Source: Methylobacteriaceae bacterium (GTDB lineage Bacteria; Pseudomonadota; Alphaproteobacteria; Rhizobiales; Beijerinckiaceae). Taken from it: a DNA stretch of 64,000 nt. Shown here in pieces: positions 1 through 9,900 of this stretch. Every line of letters starts with the position of its first letter. Within the stretch, counting starts at the first letter, position 1. The notes under the pieces were generated by a model. The model made no database searches and was not told the DNA's origin. It was given only the letters and a program-made list of their open reading frames with translations. Position numbers and translations under genes: made by a program. The stretch is taken from positions 62,001 through 126,000 of the forward strand of contig CANEZL010000005.1 in NCBI GenBank assembly GCA_947444195.1. Reading direction: 5' to 3'.

Positions 1-1
1 G

Positions 2-880
2 CTTGGCAACGGGACCGCCGTGGTGACCCGCCTTGCCGCGGATCTCTGGCCGGCGGTCGCCGACGCGCACCGCGTCGAGCTCGCCGTCCTCAACCTCGTG
101 ACGAACGCGCGCGACGCGCTCCACGGCGGCGGTGAGGTCCGGATCGGGACCGAGAACCTGCCGGCCGGCACGCCGCGCCCGGCGACGGTGCCCGCCGGCG
201 ACCTCGTCGTGCTCACGCTGACGGACACGGGCGAGGGCATGCCCGCGGAGGTGCTGGCCCGGGTGTTCGAGCCCTTCTTCACGACGAGGCCCCAGGGCAA
301 GGGCACCGGCCTCGGGCTCGCCCAGGTCTACGGGACCGCCCGGCAGCTCGGCGGTGCCGTGACCCTCAGCAGCCGCCCCGGCGAGGGCACGACCGTGTCG
401 ATGTACCTGCCGCGCGCCGAGCCGGCCGCCGATGACCGGCCGACCCGCGGCAAGCACCAGATCGCTGGCCCGGACGAGGCGGCGCGCATCCTCGTGGTCG
501 ACGACGACCCGCAGGTGAGGGCCATGACGGTCGCCTCGCTGGAGGAGCTCGGCTACGCCGTCGACGAGGTGTTCGACGGAACCGAGGCGTTGCGCCTGCT
601 GCGGGCGGGCCGCCGGTTCGACCTGCTGCTGACCGACTACGCCATGCCGGGGATGGCCGGGACGGAGCTCGCGGGTCGGGTGCAGGCCTTGGCGCCCGGG
701 CTGGCCGTCCTGCTGATGACGGGCTACGCCGACGCGGCGGCCCTGCCGGCGGACGCGCCGCCGGTGCTCCGCAAGCCCTTCGCGCTCGACGACCTGCGGA
801 CGACCGTCGAGCGGCTGCTGGCCGGCCGGCCCGGCCGCGTCCTGCCGTTCCGCCGTCCCGACGACGGCGAGGTCGGCTGA
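2..880 (+). CDS. Hybrid sensor histidine kinase, C-terminal part (5' end outside window)
   Basis: The reading frame is open to the first bases of the window, so the gene starts upstream and only its end is visible. The visible part begins inside the HATPase_c domain, with an N box (LNLVTNARDAL), a G1 box (DTGEGM) and an F/G2 stretch ([18 protein letters not shown]). A receiver domain follows, with the acidic pair in VVDDDP, a phosphoacceptor Asp in LLLTDYAMPG and the KPF lysine near the end. The HisKA domain and any sensor domains are missing from view. This C-terminal receiver layout is the same as in the hybrid kinases at 6947 and 14471. An internal ATG at position 20 is not a credible start because it lies within the ATPase fold. 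The ligand is unknown. Confidence 0.9.
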   Translation, partial: LGNGTAVVTRLAADLWPAVADAHRVELAVLNLVTNARDALHGGGEVRIGTENLPAGTPRPATVPAGDLVVLTLTDTGEGMPAEVLARVFEPFFTTRPQGKGTGLGLAQVYGTARQLGGAVTLSSRPGEGTTVSMYLPRAEPAADDRPTRGKHQIAGPDEAARILVVDDDPQVRAMTVASLEELGYAVDEVFDGTEALRLLRAGRRFDLLLTDYAMPGMAGTELAGRVQALAPGLAVLLMTGYADAAALPADAPPVLRKPFALDDLRTTVERLLAGRPGRVLPFRRPDDGEVG

Positions 881-883
881 GCG

Positions 884-2623
884 TCAGGCCGCCCGGGCGG
901 CCTCCACGCCCAGCGCCGGATGCCGAAGGCCGGACGGCACGTGGAGCCCCGCGCCGCCGCCCTCGCTCCAGGCGACCTCCGCATGGAGGCGGTGGCCGGC
1001 CGCCTCGAACTCGACCGCCTCGCCTGCGGCGAGCTGCGGACCGTCGGCGACGCGGGCACCGCGCGATGACACCTCGACGACGCGCACCGGGTGCCGCCGA
1101 CCCCGGACGTGCAGGGCGCCGGCCTCGTCGATTGCGACGCGCACGGTCCCGCGGCGCTCCTCCAGGTCCGTGGTGACCCGCTGGACGAACTGGGTCACCG
1201 AGCGCGCGAGGTCGGCGGCGACCGCCTTGAGGGACTCGGACGCGTCCAGGGCGGTGCCGGCATGCCGCCGCGTTTCCCGGGTCGCCTGGGAGACCGAGAC
1301 GGCCCCAGCATGCGCCTCGGAGCTGCCCTGCGCGACCTGGGCCACCGTGCGCGAGATCTCCTGCGTCGCCGCGCGCTGCTGGTCCACCGAGACGGCGATG
1401 GACGTGGTCAGCGCGTTCACCTCATGCGTGGCCGACGCCATCGCGTGGACGGAGCCGACGGTGCGGCGCGTCGATGCCTGGATGGCCTCGACCTGGGACA
1501 CGATCTCGTCGGCCGCCCGCATGGTCTGGCCCAACAGCGCCTTCACCTCGGAGGCCACCACCGCGAAGCCCCGACCTGCCCCGCCGGCGCGCGCAGCCTC
1601 GATGGTGGCGTTGAGGGCCAGGAGGTTCGTCTGGTCGGCCACCGACTTGATCAGGCCCATGACGGCGCCGATGCGGTCTGCCACGATGGCGAGCTGCTCG
1701 ACCTCCTCGTTCGTGCTCCGCGCGATCTCGGTCATATGCGCGATGAGTTCGCGCGCTCGTTCCGTCTGGCCGGCGATGTCGGAAATGGAGGCGCTGAGCT
1801 CCTCGGCGCCCGCCGATACCGAGAGCACGTTCTGCGCCGTGTTGGACGCCGTGGCTTCCGACGTCGCGGCCTGCCGGCTCGACTGCTCGGCGACCCCGCT
1901 GAGGGCGAGGGCGGTCTCCCGCATGCCGCTGGTCTCACGCTCGACCTTGTGCTCGATCTCGACCAGGGCGTCGCGGAACTCTGCCACGACCTCGCCGAGC
2001 CTGCGCTGGCGGTGGGCCTCCAGGTTGCGGTCCTGGCCCGCCGCCGCCTCGGCGCGGCGCTGCGCCAGCACGCTGTCGGCGGCCCGCCGGGTCGCCGCCT
2101 CGGCCGAGGCGAGGGCCTTGGCGAGTTGGCGCGCGGCGAGCACGAGGGCGGCGGCCTCGGTGACCAACACGACGGCGTGCAGGACGACCCGCAGGTACTC
2201 GGCGCCGTTCGGGAACACGGCGGCCGGGTAAAGGACGTTCAGCGCGAGGTGATGGACGGCGACCACGCCGGCGGCCACCAGGATGGAGGACCAGCAACAC
2301 CAGCCGGCCACGACAGCCAGGGCGGCGAAGAACACCATGTGGAGGTCGATCTGCAGGTGCGTGCCGGAGGAGACCAGCACCAGCAGGCCGACCAGAAGCA
2401 TCAGGGCTGCCGACGAGAGATGGCGCGTGACTGCCGCGGCCCCATGAATGCGGGCCAGGGCGAAGGTCGCGCCGGGCAGGAGGACCGCGAGGGCGGTCAC
2501 GGGCGTGGGCATGACCTCCCGCCACCAGGCGAGCGCCGTCACGATGGCTGCGAGGACGCCGAGCGCGCCGAGCATGACCGGCAGGAATGCGAGGCGGAGG
2601 CGGTCGAGGCTGCTGTCGTTCAT
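884..2623 (-). CDS. Methyl-accepting chemotaxis protein with C-terminal PilZ domain
   Basis: A membrane chemoreceptor-like protein of 579 residues. The N-terminal 170 or so residues carry several hydrophobic segments and look like an integral membrane sensor rather than a periplasmic ligand domain. A long helical region follows, with the MCP hairpin-tip signature ([18 protein letters not shown]). The last 90 residues form a PilZ-like domain (RRGTVR, then VSSRGARV), the fold that commonly binds cyclic di-GMP. This suggests coupling of c-di-GMP to chemotaxis or another output, which is inference. The open frame extends 56 codons further upstream, but that stretch is Arg/Pro-rich. The start MNDSSLD at 2623 was chosen because it gives a hydrophobic N-terminus and overlaps the upstream gene's stop by ATGA. 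Confidence 0.9.
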   Translation of the reverse strand: MNDSSLDRLRLAFLPVMLGALGVLAAIVTALAWWREVMPTPVTALAVLLPGATFALARIHGAAAVTRHLSSAALMLLVGLLVLVSSGTHLQIDLHMVFFAALAVVAGWCCWSSILVAAGVVAVHHLALNVLYPAAVFPNGAEYLRVVLHAVVLVTEAAALVLAARQLAKALASAEAATRRAADSVLAQRRAEAAAGQDRNLEAHRQRRLGEVVAEFRDALVEIEHKVERETSGMRETALALSGVAEQSSRQAATSEATASNTAQNVLSVSAGAEELSASISDIAGQTERARELIAHMTEIARSTNEEVEQLAIVADRIGAVMGLIKSVADQTNLLALNATIEAARAGGAGRGFAVVASEVKALLGQTMRAADEIVSQVEAIQASTRRTVGSVHAMASATHEVNALTTSIAVSVDQQRAATQEISRTVAQVAQGSSEAHAGAVSVSQATRETRRHAGTALDASESLKAVAADLARSVTQFVQRVTTDLEERRGTVRVAIDEAGALHVRGRRHPVRVVEVSSRGARVADGPQLAAGEAVEFEAAGHRLHAEVAWSEGGGAGLHVPSGLRHPALGVEAARAA

Positions 2624-2988
2624 GGCTGTTGCGGGGGGCCAGTGAGGATTGAGGGAAGCCGGAGGCCCGGCAGGCAGGCCCCGAGGGGGCCGGCGGCGAG
2701 GACGAGGAGGGCGCCGGCCCGGCGCAGGTCGGACGTGCCGTCGCGCCCGACGGCGCCGAGCACCGCGACGTGCCCGCCGGGCGACAGCCACAGGATCGGC
2801 GCGCCCGAGGCAGCGACGGACCGGGGGACCGGCGCGTCCGGGAAGGGGGTGAGGACCGCGACCGGTTCACCCGGCCGGGGCGCCAGCGCCAGGGCAACCG
2901 GCGCGAGGCCGCAACCGGTGACCATGGCGCAGGTCAGGGCGAAGTCGCGGGACCCGCGTGGGCGTTTCCGTATCTTCCACCTCCCCAT
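2620..2988 (-). CDS. Small protein of unknown function, coupled to the chemoreceptor
   Basis: A 122-residue open frame whose TGA overlaps the ATG of the chemoreceptor gene (ATGA), an arrangement typical of translational coupling. The protein is rich in Ala, Pro and Gly, with a patterned core ([36 protein letters not shown]) that alternates beta-like and turn-like stretches. I do not recognise the family. Two starts are possible: ATG at 2988 (MGRWKIRKR) or ATG at 2925 (MVTGCGLAP). The second gives a cleaner protein, as the first 20 residues are very basic. The main support for it being real is the coupled overlap and the hydrophobic core pattern. Confidence 0.5.
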   Translation of the reverse strand: MGRWKIRKRPRGSRDFALTCAMVTGCGLAPVALALAPRPGEPVAVLTPFPDAPVPRSVAASGAPILWLSPGGHVAVLGAVGRDGTSDLRRAGALLVLAAGPLGACLPGLRLPSILTGPPQQP

Positions 2989-3026
2989 GCCCGCCCCCTG
3001 CCTAACCGACCTTGAGATCCCGCTCC

Positions 3027-3225
3027 TTACGCGAGCGAAGTTGACGCCTGCCGCTCGCCGGTATGCCGGAACCGCCGGCGGCCGGCCTGCGCCCAAGCCC
3101 TCGCCCGGCGCGCGTGGCTCACAAGGCAGACCGTCGTCAGGGCCGAGAGTGCGCAGACGGTCGCCGCGAGCGCGACGAGGCGGGAAATCATGGGCCTCGA
3201 TGAGGTAGCCGACGACGGTGAGCAT
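3027..3225 (-). pseudogene. Frameshifted N-terminal remnant of an MHYT-type sensor gene
   Basis: Read on the minus strand, 3225 to about 3183 encodes MLTVVGYLIEAHDF. A +1 shift then continues as RLVALAATVCALSALTTVCL with SHARRARAW following. Joined, these resemble the start of MHYT-domain regulators, which typically open with MLTV-G-HD-LVALA followed by a first transmembrane helix. The shifted frame ends at 3027, before the rest of the sensor domain, and no GGDEF or kinase part follows. I read this as a broken, truncated gene left next to the chemoreceptor. The family call rests on remembered motif similarity only. Confidence 0.55.
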
Positions 3226-3367
3226 GGGGCGACCACAGGGATGTTCGAATCCCCATGGTGGGCCAGGTCGGTGTAGATCGATTTAATGGCGCGCGACCGG
3301 CAATGGGAGCCACGGGCAGGGCCCTAAGGCTTTGCCGCGGCGCGCGGTCGCGACCCGTCCCAGTCGT

Positions 3368-3556
3368 TTATGACTGGCCGGCCTCGAACACTTCGAGGGC
3401 CGTCTGGCCAGCGGCGCCCGCGTCCTCCGCGGTTCCGTACGGCTCCGGCGAGACCCTGACAAGGACGCCATCGGCGTCGGTCAAGTGCCAGCTATACTGG
3501 CCGTGGTTCTGCCCGCACGCCTCGACGGTGAAGGCGACAGGGGTCGGGTCGTCCAC
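3368..3556 (-). CDS. Small DUF1508/YegP-like protein
   Basis: The segment GQYSWHLTDADGVLVRVSPE, followed by PYGTAEDAGAAGQTAL, fits the short beta-beta-beta-alpha repeat of the DUF1508/YegP family: a strand ending in W-L, a D-x-G turn, a second strand with S-E, then a helix with a regular Ala spacing. The proposed product is 62 residues, starting at a GTG at 3556 behind a GAAGG-like sequence. The frame is open further upstream to 3676, but that part is Arg/Pro-rich and does not fit the family. The function of single-repeat YegP-like proteins is not established. It is flanked by a pseudogene and the KfrA-like gene. The call is tentative. Confidence 0.4.
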   Translation of the reverse strand: MDDPTPVAFTVEACGQNHGQYSWHLTDADGVLVRVSPEPYGTAEDAGAAGQTALEVFEAGQS

Positions 3557-3712
3557 ACCCAGGCGTCCTTCAGCGGGTCGCGGCCCCAGCGCGGGCCAAG
3601 ACGGGAAGTTGCCCGGCAGCGAAAATGCCAAGCGCAAGCGGGTGGCACGCAGTCGGGCCACCATCGGGACAGTCAAAGAGCGAAGCAGTTACAGGATAAG
3701 GATGGAACAGTG

Positions 3713-4483
3713 CTAGGCGGGAGCCTTCGTCAGCTTTCTCTCTCTGATCCCGATGGCGCCATTCCAGCCAGGCAATCGCCCGTAATCATCCCCAATTCTT
3801 TCGAAGTACCTTTCCCATTCCACCCGAACATCCATCTTCCGTCGCAGCACAGCCTCGTCCAATTGTTCTTTGACAAGCCGGCCGCCTCGTATGGTCGACC
3901 TGCGCAGCTTGGTCATGATATTTGCTGGCGTCATCGTCCCGGATGGAGGGAGAAGTTCGTAGACCTCCTGCATCACACGGTCCCAGTAATCTTCCGACCG
4001 GACGTGGTCCAAGCGTTTGCGCAGCCGCTCAACCTCGTCGCGGAGCTCGGCGTTCTGGGTCTCCAGTGCGGCGCAGCGCGACTTGAAACCCTCGGCTTCG
4101 ACAATCGCCATATCGGCAAGAACAGAGCTCTCTACCCTAAGCTCATCGTTCGCTCGAACGGATGCCTCGACCCTCATGCGCTCGTCGTCGAAGCGAGCCT
4201 GGGCCTCGGCCAGCGCGGCACCCCAAACCGCGTTCGCGAAGTCCATCAACGGCGCGAGCACTGGCTTGGGCAACTCGGCTTGCTGCGACCGCGGCTCGTA
4301 GGCTCTTTCCACCTTCCAGTCCCGTAGGTGCGGCCCCACGGCCTTGGACGAGCCTCCGTTCGCCCCGAGCTCCTCGCGAGCCCAATCGCTTCGCAACTCG
4401 GCGATAACGGAGGTCTGCGATACCGGGTCGCCACGCTCCGCGAGCCGGTCGGCTGCAATCCACACCTGATCCCTGGTCGGCAT
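3713..4483 (-). CDS. KfrA-like DNA-binding protein
   Basis: A 256-residue protein. The first 65 residues match the KfrA N-terminal DNA-binding domain pattern (TRDQVWIAADRLAERGDP, later GSSKAVGPHLRDWK). A long helical segment follows, with a heptad-rich coiled coil around residues 85-160 (AALETQNAELRDEVERLRKR). The last 90 residues form a small domain rich in Tyr, Trp and Arg. KfrA proteins are autoregulated plasmid-encoded DNA-binding proteins, and homologues also occur on chromosomes. The start ATG lies about 55 bases from a strong inverted repeat (4539-4571), a good candidate for its own operator. No replication or partition genes are adjacent, so its role here is open. Confidence 0.75.
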   Translation of the reverse strand: MPTRDQVWIAADRLAERGDPVSQTSVIAELRSDWAREELGANGGSSKAVGPHLRDWKVERAYEPRSQQAELPKPVLAPLMDFANAVWGAALAEAQARFDDERMRVEASVRANDELRVESSVLADMAIVEAEGFKSRCAALETQNAELRDEVERLRKRLDHVRSEDYWDRVMQEVYELLPPSGTMTPANIMTKLRRSTIRGGRLVKEQLDEAVLRRKMDVRVEWERYFERIGDDYGRLPGWNGAIGIRERKLTKAPA

Positions 4484-4538
4484 CGCACATCACCTCCGAC
4501 AGGGAGGATCCGACGAGCACGTAAACAAAGCGCTCCAG

Positions 4539-4597
4539 GGAAGCGGAAAGAAAGCCGGACTTTCCGCTTCCCGCTTTCCGGCAGTGTCACGGTGACA
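4539..4597 (-). promoter_or_regulatory. Inverted-repeat operator cluster upstream of the KfrA-like gene
   Basis: A perfect 12-base inverted repeat with arms GGAAGCGGAAAG (4539-4550) and CTTTCCGCTTCC (4560-4571) is separated by nine bases. The spacer and right flank add related half-sites (AAAGCCGG and CCGCTTTCCGG). A second palindrome, TGTCAC-G-GTGACA, lies at 4585-4597. The cluster sits 56-114 bases upstream of the KfrA-like start, where an autoregulatory operator would be expected. The symmetry is seen directly; binding by the KfrA-like protein is inferred. Confidence 0.6.
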
Positions 4598-4799
4598 AAA
4601 CCGACCGCCGCGGCGTCGATAACAGCACACCCCGAAGCGATGGCTCAGAGCACCAAGGCGGACGCGCCGCTGCAAGGCGGCACGGAAACCCATGGTTGCC
4701 GGTGCCGGGCCGCAGCATGCTGACATCTGGGCGCCTGCCGTAGTCTGGCTGCTGAGCTCAGGCGGCAAAGCTTCATGGCGGCCGCATAACACGTAAATG

Positions 4800-5040
4800 G
4801 TGGCTCGGGCCTTCCCGCCCGCGAGAGGTCGAGCTCGACGTCGGTCATGATCCGGCGCTTGCCGGTCAGCGTCGCCTCGACCAGCGGGCCGATGTCCTCT
4901 CATATGCTGGCCCAGACCTCGGGGAAGGGACGGCTCAGTGCGGTGGGCAGCCGGTAGCCGAGGATCAGGCGGTAGGCGTCGTTGTAGAAGCAGAGCAGGT
5001 TCAATCCCTAGGCGAGGAACATCACGGTCGGGCAGGCCAG
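4800..5040 (-). pseudogene. PAS-domain remnant of a sensor kinase with two Trp-to-stop changes
   Basis: On the minus strand one frame reads LACPTVMFLA-stop-GLNLLCFYNDAYRLILGYRL, then PTALSRPFPEVWASI-stop-EDIGPLVEATLTGK. This is the shape of a kinase PAS domain (LLCFYNDAY, ILGYRLPTALSRPF, EVW-I-EDIGPL). Both stops (TAG at 5008-5010, TGA at 4900-4902) fall where such domains usually have tryptophan (TGG). Two separate one-base changes would therefore explain them. No kinase core follows. It is the relic of a hybrid kinase between the KfrA-like and BrkB genes. Confidence 0.65.
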
Positions 5041-5523
5041 CATTAGGGAGAGAGCGGAGCGCAAGGCCGGGTGCAACCCTCCGGCGGCCCGAGCGACGTC
5101 GCCGACCAATCTCGGGCGCGGATCACCCCGCCGGTCTCGCCCCCGGGCGGCAGTAACGGGTATGCGTCAGACATGCCGTGCGCGGCCCGTCATCCCGTCG
5201 TCGGACGCTCGCCGGCCGCCCGGCCAGCGCGACGCGTCGCCCAAGGCATCCGAACGGCCCGGTGCTGTCGGCGGCGTCACGAGGCGAGAGTTCCTGCCAA
5301 GCATCGCGGCCGCGTCATCTCTCGGTTCGGTGCGGACCGGGGGCCTGCCACGCTGGACCGGGTCCGGACCCTAGATAGGGCGTGGAAGGTCCCATGACCG
5401 CTCGCCTGGCCAATGGTCCGCGTGCCGGATGCGCGGCATCGGCGGTTTTGGGCACCAAAGCGTGTCCATTCCCGTTATGAGGTTACCACAGGGCCGAGCG
5501 TGAGCCCTGCGTCCCGGTGAGCC
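5041..5523. other. Intergenic stretch without a convincing gene
   Basis: About 480 bases between the PAS remnant and the BrkB-family gene. On the plus strand around 5275-5374 a short frame resembles a twin-arginine signal start (TRREFLPSIAAASSLG) but lacks a good start codon and ends at once. No repeat, clear promoter or RNA was identified. Confidence 0.4.
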
Positions 5524-6690
5524 ATGACGGACCAGCCTACCCAGCCACCGCCTCCCGTCCTGAGGCAGGCATCCTCGACGTTGTGGACCGCCTTCTTGGG
5601 CGTCGCCCTCGTCGGCCTGGTCGCCTTGCCTCGACGGCGGACCGGGACGCCGAGCCCGATGGACCGCGGCAAGGCGGGCCCGGGGCTCGGGACGGAGGAA
5701 GGCCCCGCCTCGCACGAGGGCACCGCGGCCGAGCGCTTGGCCGACCGCGAACCGGAACGCGGGCGTCAGGCGAACACCCCGTCCGAGATCCCGGCCGAGG
5801 GCTGGAAGGACATCGGGCTCCGCCTCTACCGGGAGTTCTCCAACGACCGCATCCTGCTGGTCGCGGCCGGGGTCACCTTCTACGCCATCCTGGCCCTGTT
5901 CCCGGCCATCGCGGCTCTCGTCTCCATCTACGGAGCCGTGGCGGACCCCGGCACGATCAGCGACCAGCTGAACAACCTGCGCGGCATCCTGCCGGACGGC
6001 GCCATCGACATCGTCGGCGCCCAGGTGAAGAGGCTGACCGAGAAGGGCGATACCGCCCTTGGGCTCACCGCCCTGGTGAGCATCCTGCTCTCCCTCTGGA
6101 GCGCCAACGGCGGAGTCAAAGCGGTCTTCGACGCGCTCAACATCGCCTACGAGGAGGAGGAGAAGCGCTCGTTCGTTATGCTGAACCTGCAGTCGCTCGC
6201 CTTCACCGCCGGCGCGCTGCTGTTCGTCGTGCTGGCGTTGGCCGGCATCGTGGTCGTGCCGGCCGCGCTGCAGGTGCTCGGCCTCGACCAAAAGGCCTGG
6301 TACATCGCGCTGCTCCGGTTCCCTGCCCTGCTGCTGCTCGTCGTCGCGGCCCTGGCCCTGCTGTACCGGTTCGGCCCGAGCCGCCGGAAGCCGAAGTGGC
6401 GCTGGGTGACCTGGGGCAGCGCCGTGGCCGGCGTGCTCTGGCTGATCGTGTCGGGGCTTTTCTCCTGGTACGTCGCCAACTTCGGCAGCTACAACGAGAC
6501 CTACGGTTCGCTCGGCGCCGCCATCGGCTTCATGACCTGGATCTGGTTGTCCACCACGGTGGTGCTGCTCGGCGCCGAGCTCAACGCCGAGATGGAGCAC
6601 CAGACCGCGCGCGACACCACGGTCGGCGGGGAGAAGCCGCTCGGCGCGCGCCGGGCCCGGATGGCCGATACCGTGGCGGCGTCCGCCTGA
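5524..6690 (+). CDS. YihY/BrkB-family inner membrane protein
   Basis: A 388-residue protein. The first 90 residues form a low-complexity cytoplasmic lead with one possible early hydrophobic stretch. The rest is the BrkB/YihY domain: an amphipathic entry (GWKDIGLRLYREFSNDRIL), then about six transmembrane segments, with the family's ALFPAIAALVSIYG near the first segment and a Gly-rich SLGAAIGFMTWIWLS near the last. The family was once called ribonuclease BN; its present function is not settled, and suggestions include transport or envelope roles. The protein is longer than typical members (about 300 residues) because of its N-terminal extension. The start is the ATG at 5524. A long antisense frame over this gene is a shadow of high GC. 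Confidence 0.85.
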   Translation: MTDQPTQPPPPVLRQASSTLWTAFLGVALVGLVALPRRRTGTPSPMDRGKAGPGLGTEEGPASHEGTAAERLADREPERGRQANTPSEIPAEGWKDIGLRLYREFSNDRILLVAAGVTFYAILALFPAIAALVSIYGAVADPGTISDQLNNLRGILPDGAIDIVGAQVKRLTEKGDTALGLTALVSILLSLWSANGGVKAVFDALNIAYEEEEKRSFVMLNLQSLAFTAGALLFVVLALAGIVVVPAALQVLGLDQKAWYIALLRFPALLLLVVAALALLYRFGPSRRKPKWRWVTWGSAVAGVLWLIVSGLFSWYVANFGSYNETYGSLGAAIGFMTWIWLSTTVVLLGAELNAEMEHQTARDTTVGGEKPLGARRARMADTVAASA

Positions 6691-6946
6691 CCGGGAATGC
6701 CCGAACGCCCCCGTTCGCCGGCGTGGCCGGGCGGCGATTGCGTGGGGCCGCCCGACGGCCTAACGCGGTCGCTACCGGGACGGGCGGCAGCGCCTGTCCT
6801 CGCGCGGTCCGTCCCGGCGCCCGGTTCGAACCGCTTCCCGCCTTGCTCGCCCCTTCCCGACGCATGCCCCCATCTCGACCCGCCGCCCGCGCGGCCTTCC
6901 GCCGGATGACGCCACCGTCGATGGTATGGCGCTTCGGGGGGCGGCC

Positions 6947-9900
6947 ATGAGCGAGGCCGGCAGCGTGCGCCCGCGCGTCCCGGCCCTCACGCCGGACGAG
7001 GCCGGCTACCGGGCCATCTTCGAAAGCGCGGTGGGGTTCGCGGTCGTCACCTTGGACCGGGAGGGCCGCGTCACCGCCTGGAACCCGGGCGCCGAGCGTA
7101 TTCTGGGCTGGTCGGCCGACGAGATGGTCGGGCGACCCGCGGCGACCTTTTTCACCCCCGAGGACCGCGCCGCCGACCGGCTCGCGACGGAGATGCGGTG
7201 CGCCGCCGAAACCGGGCGGGCGGCCGACGAGCGCTGGCACCTGCGCAAGGACGGCACCCGGTTCCGGGCCAGCGGCGAGATGATGCCCCTCCGGGGGCCC
7301 GAGGGCGCGGACCTGGGCTTCCTCAAGATCCTGCGCGACCGCACCGAGGCCACGGCGAGCGAGGGTGAGATGCGCCGCGCCCGCGACGAGCTCCAAGTCG
7401 TCACCGACGCGCTTCCGGTGCTCATCAGCTTCATCGACCGGGACCACGTCTACCGGTTCGTGAACCGGCACTACGAGAGGTGGTTCGGGCGCCCGGCAGG
7501 CGAGATCCTGGACCGCCCCGTGCGCGAGGTCGTGGGCGAGGAGGTCTACGCGGCCCGGCTCCCCTTCATGGCCCGCGCGCTCGCCGGCGAGGACATCACC
7601 TTCGACGCGCCGATGCCCTACCGCGGCGAAACCCGGCAATCGGAGATCCGCTACCTCCCGCGCCGGACCGCGGACGGGACCGTGGACGGCATCTTCGTCA
7701 TGGTCACAGATATCGCCGAGCGCCAGGCCGCGCAGGCCGACCTGCAGGAGGCGGAGGACCGGCTCAGGCTGGCTCTGGAGGGGGCAGGCACCGGCATCTA
7801 CGACTACGACCTCGTCACCGGCGCCCTGACCTGGGACGCGCGCACCCGCGCCCTGTTCGGCCTGTCGGCGGAGGATCCCGTCTCCTACGATGGCGCCTTC
7901 CTGCCCGGGGTGCATCCGGAGGACCGGGAGCGGGCGGACCGCGCGGTCCAGGCCGCCATCGGCTCGCCCGAGGGCTTCGACATCGAGTATCGCGTCGTCG
8001 GCCGGCGCGACGGCGTGGAGCGCGTCATCGGCGCCCGCGGAAACACCGTCTTCCGGGACGGCCGGCCCGTGCGCTTCGTCGGCACCGTGCGCGACGTCAC
8101 CGAGGCCCGCGCCGCGGAGGTGCGGGCACGGCGGCTCGCCGCCCTCGTCGAGCAATCGAGCGACTTCATCGGCGTCGCCGGCGTCGACGGACGGGCCGAG
8201 TTCCTGAACGAGGCAGGGCTCAGGCTCGTCGGGCTCGCAAGCCTGGAGGAAGCCCGCCGCTACGATCTCGTGGACTTCTTCGAACCGGCGGACAGGTCGA
8301 CGGTTCAGGACGAGGCGCTGCCGGCCGTTCGCGAGAGCGGCTTCTGGGAAGGCGACCTGTGCTTCCGCAATTTCGCCACCGGCGCGGGGGTCCCGGTCCA
8401 CTACACGGTCTTCCCGGTCAGGGACGGGTACGGCGCCGTCACCGGCTACGGCACCGTCACCCGCGACCTCACGGACCGGCGCCGGCAGGAATCCTTCCGC
8501 GATGCCCTGATCGCGTTCGGCGACCGGCTGCAGGCCTGCCGCGACACGGCCGAGATGGCGGCCGTCGGGGCGGAGATCATGGCGCGCACCCTCGGCCTCG
8601 ACCGGGCCGGCTACGGCACGGTCGACGAGACGTTGGAGCACATCGAGATCGAGCGGGACTGGACGGCTCCCGGCGTCGCGAGCATCGCGGGGCGCCACCG
8701 CTTCGACGACTACGGCGAAGTCCGGGCCGGCCTCGCCCAGGGCCACGAGGTCGTGATCCGGGACGTGACCGCGGACCCACGCACCGCGGGCGACCCGGGG
8801 CCGCTCCTCGCCATCGGAGCCCGGGCCCTGATCAACGTGCCCGTGATGGAGCACGGCCGCGTCGTCGCACTGTTCTTCCTGCACGACCGGCAGCCGCGCG
8901 ACTGGCGCATCGACAAGCTCGCCTTCGTTCGCGACGTCGCCGAGCGCACCCGGGCCGCCATCGAGCGGTTCCGGGCCGAGGAGCGCCGGCGCGAGAGCGA
9001 GGAGCAATTCAGGGCCTTCGCCGAGGCCATGCCGAACCACGTCTGGGCCGCGGACGCGGCCGGGGCGCTCTACTGGTTCAACGAGCAGGTATACGCCTAC
9101 AGCGGCGCCCCGAAGGGCGGCCTCGACGGCACGGCATGGGCCGCCATCGTGCATCCCGACGACGTCCAGGCGGCGGGCCAAGCCTGGGCGAGCGCGCTTG
9201 CGACCGGGAGCCACTACGAGACCGAGTTCCGCATCCGGCGCGCGGACGGCGCCTACCGCTGGTTCCTCGTCCGGGCCGAGCCGCTCCGCGGACCGGACGG
9301 CGCGGCCGTACGGTGGATCGGCACGAACACCGACATCGAGGAGCGCAGGCGCGCCGCGGCCCAGCTGGAGGGGCTCAACCAGACCCTGGAGCAGCAGGTC
9401 GAGGAGCGCACGCGCGACCGCGACCGGATGTGGCGGCTCTCGACCGACGTGATGCTGGTGGCCCGCTTCGACGCGACCATCGTGGCGGTCAACCCGGCCT
9501 GGACCGCGCTGTTCGGCTGGTCGGAAGCCGAGCTCGTCGGGCGCTCGTTCATGGACCTCGTCCACCCGGACGACGCGGCCTCCACCGCCGCTGCCGCGGG
9601 CGACCTCTCGGCCGGGTCGGTCATACCTCGGTTCGAGAACCGCTACCGGCACAAGGACGGCGGCTACCGCTGGCTGTCCTGGACCGCGGTGCCGGACGAG
9701 ACCTTCATCCACGCGGTCGGGCGCGACGTGCAGGCCGAGAGGGAGGCCGCGCAGGCGCTCGCCAAGACGGAGGAGGCGTTGCGCCAGTCGCAGAAGATGG
9801 AGGCGGTCGGGCAGCTCACAGGAGGCCTCGCGCACGACTTCAACAACCTGCTCACCGGCATCTCGGGCTCGCTGGAGCTCCTTCAGACCCGCATGACCCA

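Noticed and set aside
3215..3262. A tRNA-like T-arm (GTTCGAATC followed by CCC) near 3243
   Set aside because: The stem pairing does not follow the tRNA pattern (T52 and A51 would face C), no anticodon arm is found upstream, and the stretch overlaps the start of the MHYT relic.
3485..4327. A 280-codon plus-strand frame opposite the KfrA-like gene
   Set aside because: No protein pattern, while the minus strand has a clear KfrA-type domain and coiled coil.
5268..5374. A twin-arginine signal-like peptide (TRREFLPSIAAASSLG) on the plus strand
   Set aside because: No good start codon or ribosome binding site, and the frame stops after about 35 residues with no mature protein. It may be a relic, but the evidence is too thin to annotate.
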